DNA of 64,000 nucleotides from Papilionanthe hookeriana x Papilionanthe teres (lineage: Eukaryota; Streptophyta; Magnoliopsida; Asparagales; Orchidaceae). Location of the stretch: NCBI GenBank assembly GCA_022702705.1, contig CM040424.1, positions 78,433,452-78,497,451 of the forward strand, given 5' to 3'. The position numbers and the translations under genes are program-made. Under the pieces are notes generated by a model that worked only from the letters and a program-made list of their open reading frames with translations, did not search any database and had not been told where the DNA came from. This document shows, one piece after another, positions 48,101 through 61,300 of the stretch. How positions within the stretch are numbered: the stretch's first letter is position 1; each line of letters starts with the position of its first letter.

Positions 48101-49240
48101 TTAAAACATTACCATGAAGAAATCTGATAGCCGAGATAAAATTTCTATTTCTTCTATTCTTAATTCAAGCATGGAAAAAGGAGTATTTCTATCACCATCC
48201 ATAAAATTACTTCTAGAAGCCCTTTGAGCATAAAAGCTCTCTTCAATATTAATGGCATTAGTAAGATATTTCTGAGCTTGAGTAAAAAGATCAATGTTAA
48301 TAATATTATGATGATAAAGAACCTCCAGATCTTTAACTCTAATCTCAGCCTCATTAACCAATTTATTGATATTGCCAAAGATAGACCAATTCCAAGATCT
48401 TAACTTGTTAGCAAGATGCTTATGCATATACCAAAGATTCTGCCCAAAATTGGGAGCCATATAAACAGTATTATTAAAAATCCAGTTCTCTCTAACATAA
48501 TCCAAAAAATTAGGGTTTTGAACCCAAACATTAAGAAAACTGAAATGATACACTGAAATGATACATTTTTTTATACAACTTATTAACAACCTTTAACAAA
48601 ATAGGAGTGTGATCAGAAGCATTAAATGCAAGATGCAAAACTTCAAAATTAATAAACCTATTACACCAATTAGAGTTAGCAAAAAATCTATCAAGTCTTT
48701 CAAAAACACTACCCCTATGCTAGGTAAAAGAATTACCGTAAAACCCTAAATCAAAAAGCTCAGCCTCAAGAATAGCATTATTGAAATTAGAAATAAGATT
48801 AATATTAGGGGAGAGACCACCTTTATTCTCATTTACAACAGCAATAATATTAAAATCACCACCAACAAACCAAGGAACACTCATAGGACCAATGGAATTA
48901 AGTAAATTCCATAAAATCTGTCTACCATGCTTAGTACAACCAGCATAAACAATAGAAAAATGAAAAGAAATATCTAAGTAAGAAATATAAACATGAAGCA
49001 ATTCAGCATGATTAATAATCACATCAACCTTAATAAAGTCTTTCCAAATAAACCATATTTTGTTGTTAACATTAGCAATTAACGTAAAATTCCCAATTTT
49101 TCCGACATATTTTAAATTATTGGAAGAATTAACTAAAGGCTCCAGAATACCAAAGAAATGAAGATGGTAAATTCTGATCAAATTTTTGAGTCTATTAGAG
49201 GCATCCAATTTGGCAATGCCTCTAATATTCCAAAACTAAA
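45114..49240 (-). pseudogene. LINE ORF2, copy 3, broken
   Basis: Same domain order. The RT core with KQGDPLSPYLF and YADD is in 47525-46938, the upstream RT part in 48023-47541 (fingers), and RNase H is nearly whole in 45924-45424 (KINTDAAWNN, AEAEALIIALYIARHRG, LETDSLSI). The endonuclease part is at 49208-48720. Confidence 0.85.
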
Positions 49241-49243
49241 GTA

Positions 49244-50649
49244 TTAAAATTCATCATCAGTATCTTTCCTACCTCTAGTAATTCTAGAAGTAGAAGTTAC
49301 CTCATTCAAATCATTCTTACCAGTCATATGATCAACCACCGCATCAATATTAATATAGCTCAACTCCTTGCTACCTCTAAATTTCCTCCTTCTTGAAGAT
49401 TTTTGAACCAACCAGTCTTCTTCAAGTTCAGACCTGTTCAGAGTATTAACTTCTACATCCATATTATCAAAAATCATGTCACCAATAATATCTTTCCTTT
49501 TATTGGTAATAGCTATATCAACATTTTCAATTGCCTTACCAATAATCAGATCAATCAATAAATTAGATTGATTATTATTAGAGGGAATAATATCATTAGG
49601 AACAACCATATTCTCAATAACAACATTTAAATCATCTCTATTTTGTTCAGCATTCATATGTGAAACAACTTGAGGTAAATCTTTAGGGGAAGAAATATGA
49701 ACATCATTATCAACCTTATTCAGAATAACGATCACATTAGAATCTGCAAGATTTAAAGATTTTGCAGAATTATTAATATTTTCATGCAAGAAAAAAGGTT
49801 GTTGATTACTTTCTTTATTATGAACAACAATATCTTTACTAGGATTTTTAAAATGTTTATTTTTCAACTGTGGATGCGCAATATAACAATTATTAAAATT
49901 ATGGCCAAACATGCGGCATTTACTTGCAAGATACGGAGGAATATACTCCATTTCAACAGATTGTCAGTATCCAGAACCTGAATCCTCCAACCAAATAGAA
50001 CCACAAAAGGGAGCCGTAACATCTCTTTCAATAAGTATACGAGCATTAGATGGACGGTTATAATTAATAGATGTCATATCTATTTTCATTGGTGAGCCAA
50101 AAATCTTACCCAGAGAATATAAAACCTTCTTGTTATAGAATTGTAATTTTAACCCGGGAAAACGAAACCAGATAGGAACAATCGAAGGTTCTTCCTTTGG
50201 GCTAAAATCCACCATCCATTTAAGAAGCTTCATATAAACTTTTTCAATTAGAACAACCTTTTTTGAAAATAACTGTGTGTAATCCGACTCATTTTCAAGT
50301 TTTATCATAAGATTTCTACCATCTATAAGACCAACGTTCCATTTGCCTAAAAGTTTGAGATCGGTAAAATACCTTCTTATAATTTTCATCCTTGGATGAG
50401 CATAGGTAAACTTACCGATCAAAGTGTACATTAAAGGTTCCGCAAGAAGAGCAGTATCTTCTTCATTGAATATTAAAGCCGGTTTACCATTTTTCTTTGA
50501 AGTTTTTTTCAACAAACCATCAGGTCCATCTTCTCCAAACTGATCTCTAAAAAAATAGGAAATAAACAGACATTGTTAGAAGAAGTAGCTGAATCAATAT
50601 TACCCTTAAGGGCTTCAAGAAAAGAAGGCAGATTGAGAAGATCGGCCAT
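49244..50649 (-). pseudogene. LINE ORF1, copy 3, frameshifted
   Basis: Two open parts, 50515-49964 (DUF4283-like) and 49951-49244 (after the knuckle), are separated by a break inside the zinc knuckle at about 49921-49970. An A7 run instead of A8 near 50549-50556 breaks the N-terminal end. Confidence 0.85.
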
Positions 50650-50803
50650 TCTCCGAAGTAAACCCGTCAGATTTGAAAGAAAACAGGAGAAGAAAAAGAG
50701 GAAAAGCAGAGGAAGGTATCCGATCTCCAAGTGCCACAAGACAAAGAAAAAACCCTAGCAGAGCACGAAGAACCCTTTCCGTCGTCTCGGCTCCCAAAGA
50801 AAC

Positions 50804-51093
50804 TGTCGGCATTTTTTTTAGGTTGTGTGTTATTTTGAAAATGGGTCGCCTAACAGAAATCTGTCGGCGAATTTTTAATTTAATTAAAATAAATAATTTG
50901 AAAAGTAGTGTTTGATTTTGAAAATAATTTTAAATTTAAAGGTTTTAAGATATGAGATTAAACCGATCTCACATCCCAAATAGTTTATATAAACGAGCAC
51001 CACACCACAAACCGTGTATCTATTCCTAAGGATAGACACACTGCTTGACGGTGGGGCTCGATTAAATAAACTAGAAGATTTGTGACATCCGTT
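50804..51093. repeat. Module R1a
   Basis: About 290 bp. Marker strings are gggtcgcctaacagaa, agatatgagattaaaccgat, tttatataaacgagcacc and ggatagacacac. Repeated directly at 51094 and 62359. Confidence 0.85.
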
Positions 51094-51397
51094 TGTGCGG
51101 CTTATTTTAGGTTTGTGTATTGTATTTTAAAAAAGGGTCGCCTAACAGAAGTTGTCGGCGAATTTAAATTTTAAATTTGATTTAAACATATATATAATTT
51201 AGAAAGTAGTATTTGGCTTTGAAAATAATTTTTAAATTTGAAAGTTTTAAGATATGAGATTAAACCGATCTCACATCCCCAAATAGTTTATATAAACGAG
51301 CACCGCACCACAAACCGTGTATCTATCCCTAAGGATAGACACACGCTCGATGGTGGGGCTCGATCAAATAAACTAGAAGTTTTGTGACATCCGTTTG
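51094..51397. repeat. Module R1b (direct tandem copy of R1a)
   Basis: Starts TGTGCGGCTTATTTTAGG and repeats the R1a blocks in order, followed directly by R2-A. Confidence 0.85.
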
Positions 51398-52604
51398 ATC
51401 TCGCGAACCAATTTTATAAGCCGACAAATTCCCCGCTTAATATGAAAGCATCAAACAGGGTTTATATTACTCGGGTTCTTTAGAATTCCTATAAGGGCAA
51501 GCCCCTATAGTTAATTACATCTTAAGTGACGGAATCACCTAAGAAAACTCTCGATAATAATCAATAACTCGCTTTCAAGAATTTCAAAGTTTAAGGTTTT
51601 CAAAGATCGAATTTTGGAATTTCAATAGGGAATGGATCAAATTTTGGAACATTTTGTTTTGTGAATCCAAAGGAAGAAAGGTAGGAGAAATCACCGATTC
51701 GAAATGAACTTCGATAATTTCCCGACTATCCTATCGTTTGGCTTGAGTTTAGGAAAGTCCTAATACTTATTTAGTATTTCAATCTCGCTAATTTTAATTA
51801 ATTAGTGACTTATATTTGTATGATAAAATCAAACAAATAACTTAGAAGATGTGAGGGTTTATTGTCGTATCGGACGACTACCTCGGAATCCTAAGACCGG
51901 TTAGGGCTTAATTTGCATAAAATGATTATGCAAGTGCCTAACGAAAAGGTTGAGGATTTATGTTGCACTAGGCAAGCTACCTCGAAGTCCTATGGCTTGG
52001 TTATTTAATTCTAGGAAAGTTTTGCTGAAGTAGGTTCAAGTTTTGCTGACGACGATGGTCGTCGTTGCCCACCATGCTCCAAGTTCCTTGTTGTAGCAGA
52101 GGTTTAGTTTTAGAAACCATAAATCGGGGATGAGAAAAGTATTTTGGTTTAGAGAAATCTTAATTTTCCAAGTGTTTTTTACGTTTTAATTAAAACAAAT
52201 CTTAAAGTTGATTATAACGACACCGGTTAAGATCCCACGGTTCCATCCTTCCGCATCATTATTTTTATCGGATTCACTTAGTCCGTATGAATTTGCTAAA
52301 CTCAACCGAATGAGTTCCACACTTTCATTTAGACCGTGGGAAATCCCGTTAGCAACACGTAGGTTACATCATCCGAGGTATTCCCGATCATCCAACAGGA
52401 CGTTTTAATTTAGTTGTAATTGTAGTTTTGTGTTCTGTTTGTGATTAAATTTTGAGTTGTTTTATATTTTGAAATGTTGTGGCGGTGAATTTTATCTTGC
52501 AATGACTTTTAACTTAGTTTTGGTTTCAGCTTTTAGGGACTATCCTAAAGGTGTGGGTTTTCATGCAACCGTTGTTTTATCATGCAAGAAAAATAAAGTG
52601 CATT

Positions 52605-52657
52605 TGCAAGAAAGTAAATTGCAGGAAAGTAAATTGCAAGAAAGTAAATTGCAATAA
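52605..52657. repeat. Short tandem repeat, about 15-bp unit
   Basis: Three direct copies of agaaagtaaattgca with small changes. Copies B and C of the module have fewer. Confidence 0.75.
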
Positions 52658-53215
52658 AATATAAAAGCGTACTCCGGAGGGTCTTCCCATCATCCCAAGC
52701 TGCACTTAAAACACAATTAGAATACTTAAGCAAGTTCCTAGGTAAAGCTAAGGGAAAGGTTATGGTTTTCTACCAAATTCCTAATCCTATAGCTAGTCAA
52801 TTCTTATGACGTCTAGGTTCTTTGTGTTTTTGGTTTAAAGACGATTTTCTTCATCAAAGAACAATTAAGTCCAATTGTTCTTATAAATACCCTATCATAT
52901 TGAGGAAGTGCTTAAGAAGAATCTTAAACATCTTTTCAATATTTCTAGGATTGTTTTAAGTCCAAATGAATTTAATTATACAAATGAATTAATCGTCCAA
53001 GAATTTCAAGTCTTGTTAACTTGCTCAGTGAACTAGGACATTTGAATATCTTATGAGTGAGGTAACACTTCATTTGATGTTCCATTTAGGAGTTATAATA
53101 ATCAAAGCTTTCAAGGGTAAATTAGTATTGAAATGATTTGATTTAAGTTAAAGGGTTTAAATTTGGAATAGTGTTCAAGTCACTTTACATTTATTTTGAA
53201 TTCTTTATGTCTTAG

Positions 53216-53560
53216 GTGATGTTATATTTAATTTAACTTAATTTAATTGAGTTTTAATTTAGTTTAACATAGTTCAATTTAATTTGATTTGATGTTTAAT
53301 TAATTTGATTTGATTTAATTTAATTTAATTATTTAATTTAATTTAATTTAATTTAATTGTTTAATTTAATTTAATTATTTAATTTAATTTAATTATTTAA
53401 TTTAATTTAATTTAATTGTTTAATTTAATTTAATTTAATTTTAATTTAATTTAATTTAATTTAATTTGTCTTAATTTAATTTAATTATTATATTTAATTT
53501 AATTTTAATTTAATTTATCTTTAATTTACTTTATTTTTAATTTTAATTGAAATTTTGGAA
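53216..53560. repeat. (TTTAA)n-type tract in R2-A
   Basis: Long run of TTTAATTTAA words with interruptions. Confidence 0.9.
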
Positions 53561-55400
53561 AGAGTTTAATTTTAGTTTAATGATTAAGTCTTTTAATATT
53601 TTGAATTTGAATTATCATTTTAATTAAGAGTTGAATATTAATGAGATGATTAATTTAGGGATTTTTAAATTAAAGAATAAATCTCTTCCTAATAAATATC
53701 CCTTATTTTAATGATTCCAATTTTATTATTCTTCCAAATTTAATCCATTATTTAATTAAAGTTTAATCATTTTGAAATTATTTAATGGGTTTCTACCCTT
53801 TAATTATTTAAATTTCAATCATCCAAATCAGATTAAGATCAAATATTTTACTTGTTGATTTCTTATTAAACCTAAAGTTTTAATTAAGGATTAAAGATTT
53901 TAATTACCATTTTACCCTTTAAGCTTAATAATTTCATAACTCACTAAATTGAACTTAAATGAACTTGAAATTTTTATGTGACTTCACTCATATGTCAATA
54001 AAGACATGAGAGGAGAAAATGTGATTTTTCTGTATTTAATTTATTTATATAATTATTTTGATGGAAAATAGAGATTTTCAAGGAAAATTTGATAACATGA
54101 CCAAAAGAAAGTTTCTGTCCTTAAGAAAATTAGGGGACATTCCTAATGACCAGAGAAGCACTTGGACCAATTTTGGTGATTTTTTGAATTATATTATTTT
54201 TATTATAATTATTTTGAGTTTTAGAGTGTTAATTAATTTAAAAATAAAATAAATGTTGAAAAATGGGTTTTATATTTTTTAAAAATTTATCTGATATCAA
54301 GGAAACCAGAGAATCAAATTTTGCAATTTTCTGATTTTTCTATGATTTATTATAATTATTTTAGTGAAAATGCTAGAAAATACATTTTTTAATTTTTAAA
54401 ATTACCCTAGGGCTTTGAAATTCAATATCTCACTAAATAGACCTAGGAAAAATGTGGGATTTGTTCCTAAGTGATTAAAATTCAAAATGTGACATTTTGG
54501 TGAATTTTATTATTTTTGTGATTTTTATTATTTTTTAATTATTAAAAATATTAAAATATTATTAAAAATCAACTTTTTAGAAAATTGAAATTTTAATTTT
54601 CTTAGGTTCCCTGATATCAGAGAGGCTTCAAAACCAATTTGGTGAATTTTTGAAAAGTATTTTAAAAGTTATGAATTTTTAAAGTTTAAAATGGCTAAGT
54701 GACTTAATCAACCCAATTAGTGGGGCTAACCAAGTCCAATTGACTTCAAATTTTTATGGTGGGTTCCTCTGATCCTAAAGGTCGAGTGGAGAATTGATTT
54801 CAAGTCAATTTGATGCCTGGTTAACTCTAATTAATTAAAGACCTATTTTGGGTGTTTAAGCCAATTAGAGTCGTTTTAAATGAACTAAGTCAAAACCTAT
54901 TTTTCCTAGGGTTCTCTGGTCATAAGGAACATCACTAAATTTTCCTAGAATTTATTTCACAACATGCTATTTACTTGGAATTAAAATACTCAAAGCAACA
55001 ACATGCATTTGAAAAATAAATAACTTTTCACGAGATGGCCTCGACCTTGGAAAATTCGGGGGATGTTCCGAAGTTCGGAGGACTTAAAAGCTCTATGGTC
55101 TCATGCCATGGTGAATTGTATACATGCATGGAGAATTAAATGTATGCGAGAGAGTAAATAAATTATAAAAAATAAAATACTTGATGAAATTAAGTGATTT
55201 CTTTTCCACATTATTCTCCTCCGTTCACCGAGCAAGAGGTATTTTTATTTTATTTTTATGATTTTTCTACACGAGAGATATGAATTTTTGAAGTTTAGGG
55301 AATTAAAAAAATCAGACAATGCCCTAATTATCTACTTATCCACGCGGCGCCGGCGAAACATCGGCGGCTCCGAAGGGGTATGTGTCGCGCTGTGATTGGG

Positions 55401-58346
55401 CGCCGCCATCCGAGTCGAGCGGCCGGGCCCGCGGTTCTCGCACCGTTTCTGGTCCGACGCCATCCGAGCCGTTCGTCTGCGCGTGTATTGAATGGACGAC
55501 ATCCGTTCATCGTCCCCAAGTGTTCTCACCCGAGAGCCGTCCACACTAAATCCCTAAGATCTCACTCGATTCTCAATGGATTTTTACGTTCTTATACTCT
55601 ATGGATTCGTCTTGAAGAGAAGAACACATCTATACGGTTAACATGCATTGAAACTAAGGCATTTGAAATAGAGAATCTTCGAAGCTCGGGATGAAGAGTT
55701 AGCTCATACCTTGGTTCGGAGAAGTGTGGCTTCGATCCGAGAGTTGTTGCACCTTCGATTGGGTCTAGCAAGCTCCGGATGAAGTCTCCGGTCGCAGTGA
55801 ATTGTCTGGATATGATTCTCGACCAAGCCGATCACAAAGCTTGGAGGTCCGGAGCATTCGGGTGGCTCGGAGATAGGGCTTTTGATGGTAGACACCTTCC
55901 CTTGGTACGAGTGAAGGTGTAGAGCCAATCAATTTGGGGATTGGCTCGCTGTGGAGAAGTGTCCTGGTTTTGGGTGGAATTTCAACTCCGGAATTGAGCT
56001 TTCGGAGGAGAAATGGCGGGGGAATTTCATTGGGGATCGAGTGCTCTCAAGGTGGAGAAGGTCCGGAACAATTTTGGCGAGTTTTGGCAAGGTTTGTGCT
56101 TTTCTCTCTCATGGCCGAGAGGGGTGGAGTTTAAATAGGAGAGGGTGGAGGGCCTCCCGGGGAGAGTTAGGGCTTGGGATCGAGCTTGCTACGGTGAGGA
56201 GAAGATCGAGCCATGGTGACCAGCTAGGGATGGGGCGACTCGGCAAGTGAGAATTTCGATGTTGGCTCACATGTGAGCTCTCGGCCATGGTGTTTTTCGG
56301 CGGATCCGGTGGCCGTAGGCCGAGCAATGGTCACCATCTTGGTCGAGTGGGTCGGGGTTTGGAGGTTTGTGCGATCAATTGGCAATTGCCATGTGTAAAG
56401 GAGTTGGATTGAAATGGAATGGGGGATGAGCCTATTTTGGGTCCAAATGGGTCAACCCACCTTTTGGGCTTGGTTCACCTCCCCATGGCTCTGATTTTGG
56501 GCTGAGAGGATCGGTTGGGTCGACCAAGAGAGAGTGGTGTGGTCTCTATCCAGTGATGAGGTGGCTAAACATGGTTTAGAGTGTGACATGCTTAAGGTAA
56601 AAAGGCTTAATGAAAGATTAGGAAAGGAGCCCCTCCTTTTACCATTAATGGCATGGTCACATGTCGAGCCTCCCATGGCTTCATGTGGCTTGTCAATGGC
56701 TTGCATGACTTGTCTTTGGCTTGGGGAAAGTTGAGTCGATTTCATAAAAATGGGTTTTAAGAAATTTTTGGTAATTTGATGGGAATTTGGATGAAGCTTC
56801 ATTTGGAATAATTCAATGATGATTTTAGGACTTAGGTAATGGATTTAATTAAATGGATGACAAATGGAGATGTCATGTGGGCTTTAGGGTAGATTTGGGC
56901 TTTTGAATTTTGGAGGAAATGGGCTTTTAGAAGGGTTTAAGGGAAGTGGGCTTTTAAGTTTATGAATGTGTTCATGGATGAAAATTTTTGTAAAAGGTTG
57001 GGCCAAATAATTGTTGGGTTTAGCTCATGGATGTGTCATGAGTAACTTGAAGCAAATTTGGGGTAGTTTGGGCTTGAATTGGGTTGGATTTGGGTTTATT
57101 TGGTAAATGGGCCGATGTAGATCAAATTGAGCTAACTTGGGCCAATGTTGGGCTAGGGTTGAAATTGATGTAGAATTATTGTTGAGAAGTGTTTATGGGA
57201 GTGTTTCAAAGAGGTTTTGACTTTGGTTGGGCTTTGATTTTTGGGGTTTGGGTTCATTTGGGTTAGGTTTGGGCTTAGGTCGAAAAATGGGCCTTAAGGT
57301 CAAAAGTGGAATTGGATCCAAATGTCAATCAAATTGGACTTGGATTTGGTCTAGATTGGTATTGGGGATGTTGAATTGAAGTTTAGAATTGAATTGGACC
57401 AAAATTGGGGTCAATTGGGTAGGTTTGGTTTGACATTGGGTTCACTTTGGGTTAAAATGGGTCGAATTGGGGGTTTTGACAAAAGTAGGGTAAATTGACA
57501 AAATTGGCCCATGGTGTAGTTGGACAAAATGAAATTGGGAATATTTGGGATTTTTTGGAATTTTTTGGGAATTTTTTAAATTTTTGGATTTTTAGGCCAA
57601 GAAGGGTATTTTGGGTATTTGGAGGGTATTGGGAGGTTTTCTTGGAATTTTTGGTATTTTTGGGTATGGATGATCAATTTGAGTGATGTGGAGATGTTTG
57701 GGAATAATTTTGAAGAATTTTAGGTAATTTGGAAATTTTGCAAAAATTTGGGTAATTTCAAGGGTTTTGGGTAGGTTTAGTAGGTGTAGGGTCCGGGGTC
57801 AAAAATTGAAAATTTGGGAAATTGAAGATTGGGTGAATTTGAGTGGGGTAAAATCATTTGGTTGGGCCATGAAGCCATATCAAGCCCACATGAGCCATGA
57901 AGGGACTCATTTGAGGCATTCACCATGTTGTTCTAACCCTCTTAGCGAGGGCTTAGGGGTTAAGGACCATCCATGTGAATCACTTACATGAGTCAGGAGG
58001 TCAAGTTGGGTATGGGTGTGGTTTTAGGAAGTGTGTGGAAATGTAGTGTATAAGTGTAGTGTATAAGTCAGCCCCTTCACGCGACCAGGGCCACCTGGGC
58101 GATCCTAAGGCCAAAGAGTCACTATAGGAACTCATCCTTTAAACTTCCACATTTGATTTCAACCCTCTAGGTGATTAGGGGTCTATAGTCGAGTTTGTGG
58201 AGTTTGCGGGGAGTTTAGAAGTGGTTTGAATTTCTAAAATGCGGGTCCCAATTCTAGTCCTCTAAGATAGTCAAAGGAAAAGCCTAAGGCTAGATCCTAA
58301 GCACTAAAAAGAAGAAGGGAAGACCTCATCAAAAATGAGGTCAACA
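55401..58346. other. G/T-rich spacer between R2-A and R2-B
   Basis: GC-rich at first (55400-56400), then rich in ttgggtttggg-type words on the plus strand. No recognisable protein in any frame and no repeat partner within this window. A perfect 8-bp hairpin lies at 58322-58342. It may be the internal region of a retrotransposon derivative. Confidence 0.5.
58322..58342. other. Perfect hairpin at the spacer/R2-B boundary
   Basis: gacctcat, five-base loop caaaa, atgaggtc. No T-run follows, so it is not a terminator, and no CTRR follows, so it is not a typical Helitron end. Confidence 0.6.
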
Positions 58347-61300
58347 CCGTTTGGTCTGCGAACCAATTTTATAAGCCGACAAAATTTCCCCTGTTTAATA
58401 TGAAAACATTAAACAGGGTTTATATTACTCGGGTTCTTCGAAATTCCTATAAGGGCAAGCCTCATAGTTAATTACATCTTAAGTGATGGGAATCACTAAG
58501 AAAACTCTCGATAATAATCAATAGTCTGCTCTCGAAAATTTCGAAAGTTTAAGGTTTTCAAAAGATTGGATTTTGGAATTTCAATAGGGAATGGATCAAA
58601 TTTGGAACATTTTGTTTTGTGAATCCAAAGGAAGAAAAGTAGGAGAAATCACAGATTCGAAGTGAACTTCGATAATTTCCCGACTATCCTATTGTTTGGC
58701 TTGAATTTAAGAAAGTCCTAATATTTATTTAAATGTTTTGATCTTGCCAATTTTAATTAATTAGGACTTATATTTATATGAAAAAATCATACAAATAGCC
58801 TCGAAGATGTGAGGGTTTATGTCGTATCGGACGACTACCTCGGAATCCTAAAACTGGTTAGGGCTTAATTTGCGGTGCAAATGCCTAACAAAGGTTGAGG
58901 ATTTATGTCGCACTAGAGCAAACTACCTCGAAGTCCTATGGTTTTGTTGTTTAATTCTAAGAAGGTTTCTCTGAAGTAGACTCGAAGTTTTCTTGATGAC
59001 GATGGCCGTCTTGCCCACTATGCTCCGAGCTTCTTGTTGTTGCGAGTTTTAGTTTTAGAAATCATAAATCGGGAGATGAGAAAAGTGTTTTGGTTTAGAG
59101 AAAATCTTAATTTCCGGGTGGTTTTTTTTATGTTTTAATTAAAACAAATCTTAAAGTTGATTATAACGACACGGTTAAGATCCGCGGTTCCATCCTTCGG
59201 CATCATTATTTTTATCGGATTCGACTTAGTCAGGATGAATTTGCTAAACTCAGTTGAATGAGTTCCACACTTTCATTTAGGCCAGTGGGAAATCCGGTTA
59301 GTAACACGTAGGTTACATCATCCGAGGTATTCCCGATCATCCAACGGGACGTTTTAATTTAGTTGCGATTGTAATTTTGTGTTACGTTTGTGATTAAATT
59401 TTGAGTTGTTTTATATTTTGAAATGTTGTGGCGGTGAATTTTATCTTGCAATGACTTTTAACTTAGTTTTGGTTTTCGGTTTTAGGGACTATCCTAAAGG
59501 TGTGGGTTTTCAATGCAACAGTTGTTTTATCATGCGAGAAAAGTAAAGTGCAATACGATTGAATAAATTGCGATAATGTAAATTGCAGAAAGTAAATTAA
59601 CGATAAAATAAAAGCGTACCTGGAGGGTCTTCCGTCATCCGAGTTCCTAGGTAGAGTTAAGGTAAGGGTTATGGTTTTATACCAAATTCACAATCACTAT
59701 AGCTAGTCATTCCACTATGACGTCCAGGTTCCTTGTGTTTTTGGTTTGAAAATGATTTTCTTCGTGAAGAACGATTGGGTTGATTGTTCTTATAAATATC
59801 TTATCGTATTGAGGAAGTCTTAAGAAGAATCTTAAACATCTTTTCGATATTTCTAGGATTGTTTTAAGTCCAAATGAATTCGATTACACAAATGAATTAA
59901 TCGTCAGAGGTTTAGTTAAGTTTTGTTATTATCTTACTCGATTAGTTAGGATGTTTGAATATCACTATAAGTGAAGTAACATTTCAGTTTAATATTACGT
60001 TTAGGAGTTATGATAACTAAAGCTTTTGAGGGTAAATTGGTGTTGAAATGGTTTGTGATTTAGTTTAATTTCCATTAATGGGTTTAAATTTGGAATAGTG
60101 TTGAAGTTATTTTAGATTTATTTTGAATTCTTTATGTCTTTGGTGATGTTATATTTAATTCAACTTAATTTAATTTAATTTAATTCGATTCAATTTAATT
60201 CAATTTAGTTTGATTTGATTTAATTTAATTTAATTTAATTTAATTTTAATTTAATTTAATTTAATTTAATTTAATTTAATTTTATTTTATTTAATTTAAC
60301 TTAATTTAATTTGATTTTATTTATTTAATTTAATTTAATTTAATTTATTCATTTAATTTAATTTAATTTGTTTATTTAATTTAATTTAATCTTTAATTTA
60401 ATTGAACTTTTAATTTTAATTTAATTTAATTTAATTTAATTCAATTTAATTTACTTAATTTAATTTAATTTTTAATTTAATTTAATTTTTAATTTTAATT
60501 GAAATTTTAAAAGAGTTTAATGATTTAATTTTAGTTTAATGATTAAGTCTTTTAATATTTTGAATTTTGAGTTATCATTTTAATTAAGAATTGAATATTA
60601 ATGAGGTGATTAATTTAGGGATTTTTAAATTAAAGAATAAATCTCTTCCTAATAATATCCCTATTTTAATAATTCTAATTTTATTATTCTTCCAAACTTA
60701 ATCAATTATTTAATTAAAGATTAATCATTTTAAAATTGTTTAATGGGTCTCTACCCTTTAATTATTTAAATTTCAATCATCCAAATCAGATTAGGATCAA
60801 ATATTTTACTTGTTAATTTTTTATTAAACCTAAAGCTTTAATTAAGGGTTAAAATTTTAATTACCATTTTACCCTTTAAACTTAATAATTTCATAACTCA
60901 CTAAATTGAACTTAAATAAACTTGAAATTTTTATGTGACTTCACTCATATGCCAATAAAGACATGAGAGGAGAAAATGTGATTTTTCTGTATTTAATTTA
61001 TTTATATAATTATTTTTAGTAGAAAATAGAGATTTCAAGGAAAATTTAATAACATGACCAAGAAAGTTTCTGTCCTTAAGAAAATTAGGGGACATTCCTA
61101 ATGACGAGAGGACCATTTGGACTAATTTTGGTGATTTTTTGAATTATATTATTTTTATTATAATTATTTTAAGTTTTGGAGTGTTAATTAATTTAAAAAT
61201 AAAATAAAGGTTGAAAAATGGATTTTATAATTTTCAAAAGTCTCTCTGATATCAAGGAAACCAGAGAAGCAAATTTTGTAATTTTCTGATTTTTCTATGA

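Larger units (their letters stand above)
39783..50803. repeat. Tandem array unit 3, 11.02 kb, cut by the right-hand repeat complex
   Basis: Same order as unit 2. It ends inside the LINE 5' leader at the motif ctcccaaagaaac, where TGTCGGC begins. Confidence 0.88.
45013..50803 (-). mobile_element. L1-type LINE, array copy 3, 5' leader interrupted
   Basis: The left duplication GCCTCTTCGATAT is at 45000-45012 and the short (TA)n tail at 45009-45033. The 5' end is cut at 50803 by the TGTCGGC element, so about 40 bp of leader and the second duplication are not seen in this window. Confidence 0.88.
51398..55400. repeat. Module R2-A, about 4 kb
   Basis: Begins gcgaaccaattttataagcc and ends near ttatccacgcggcgcc. 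It aligns throughout with 58347-62358 and, for its first 1.35 kb, with 62648-64000. Non-coding, with a strongly AT-rich middle. Confidence 0.85.

Noticed and set aside
52605..52660. Regularly spaced short repeats resembling a CRISPR array
   Set aside because: Plant nuclear DNA; units are contiguous with no unique spacers, a simple tandem repeat.
55328..56802. Short frames on both strands in the GC-rich part of the spacer
   Set aside because: No known domains, no consistent frame and no partner copy; repeat-associated.
58322..58342. Hairpin as Helitron 3' end or terminator
   Set aside because: No CTRR end and no T-tract follow; reported only as a hairpin.
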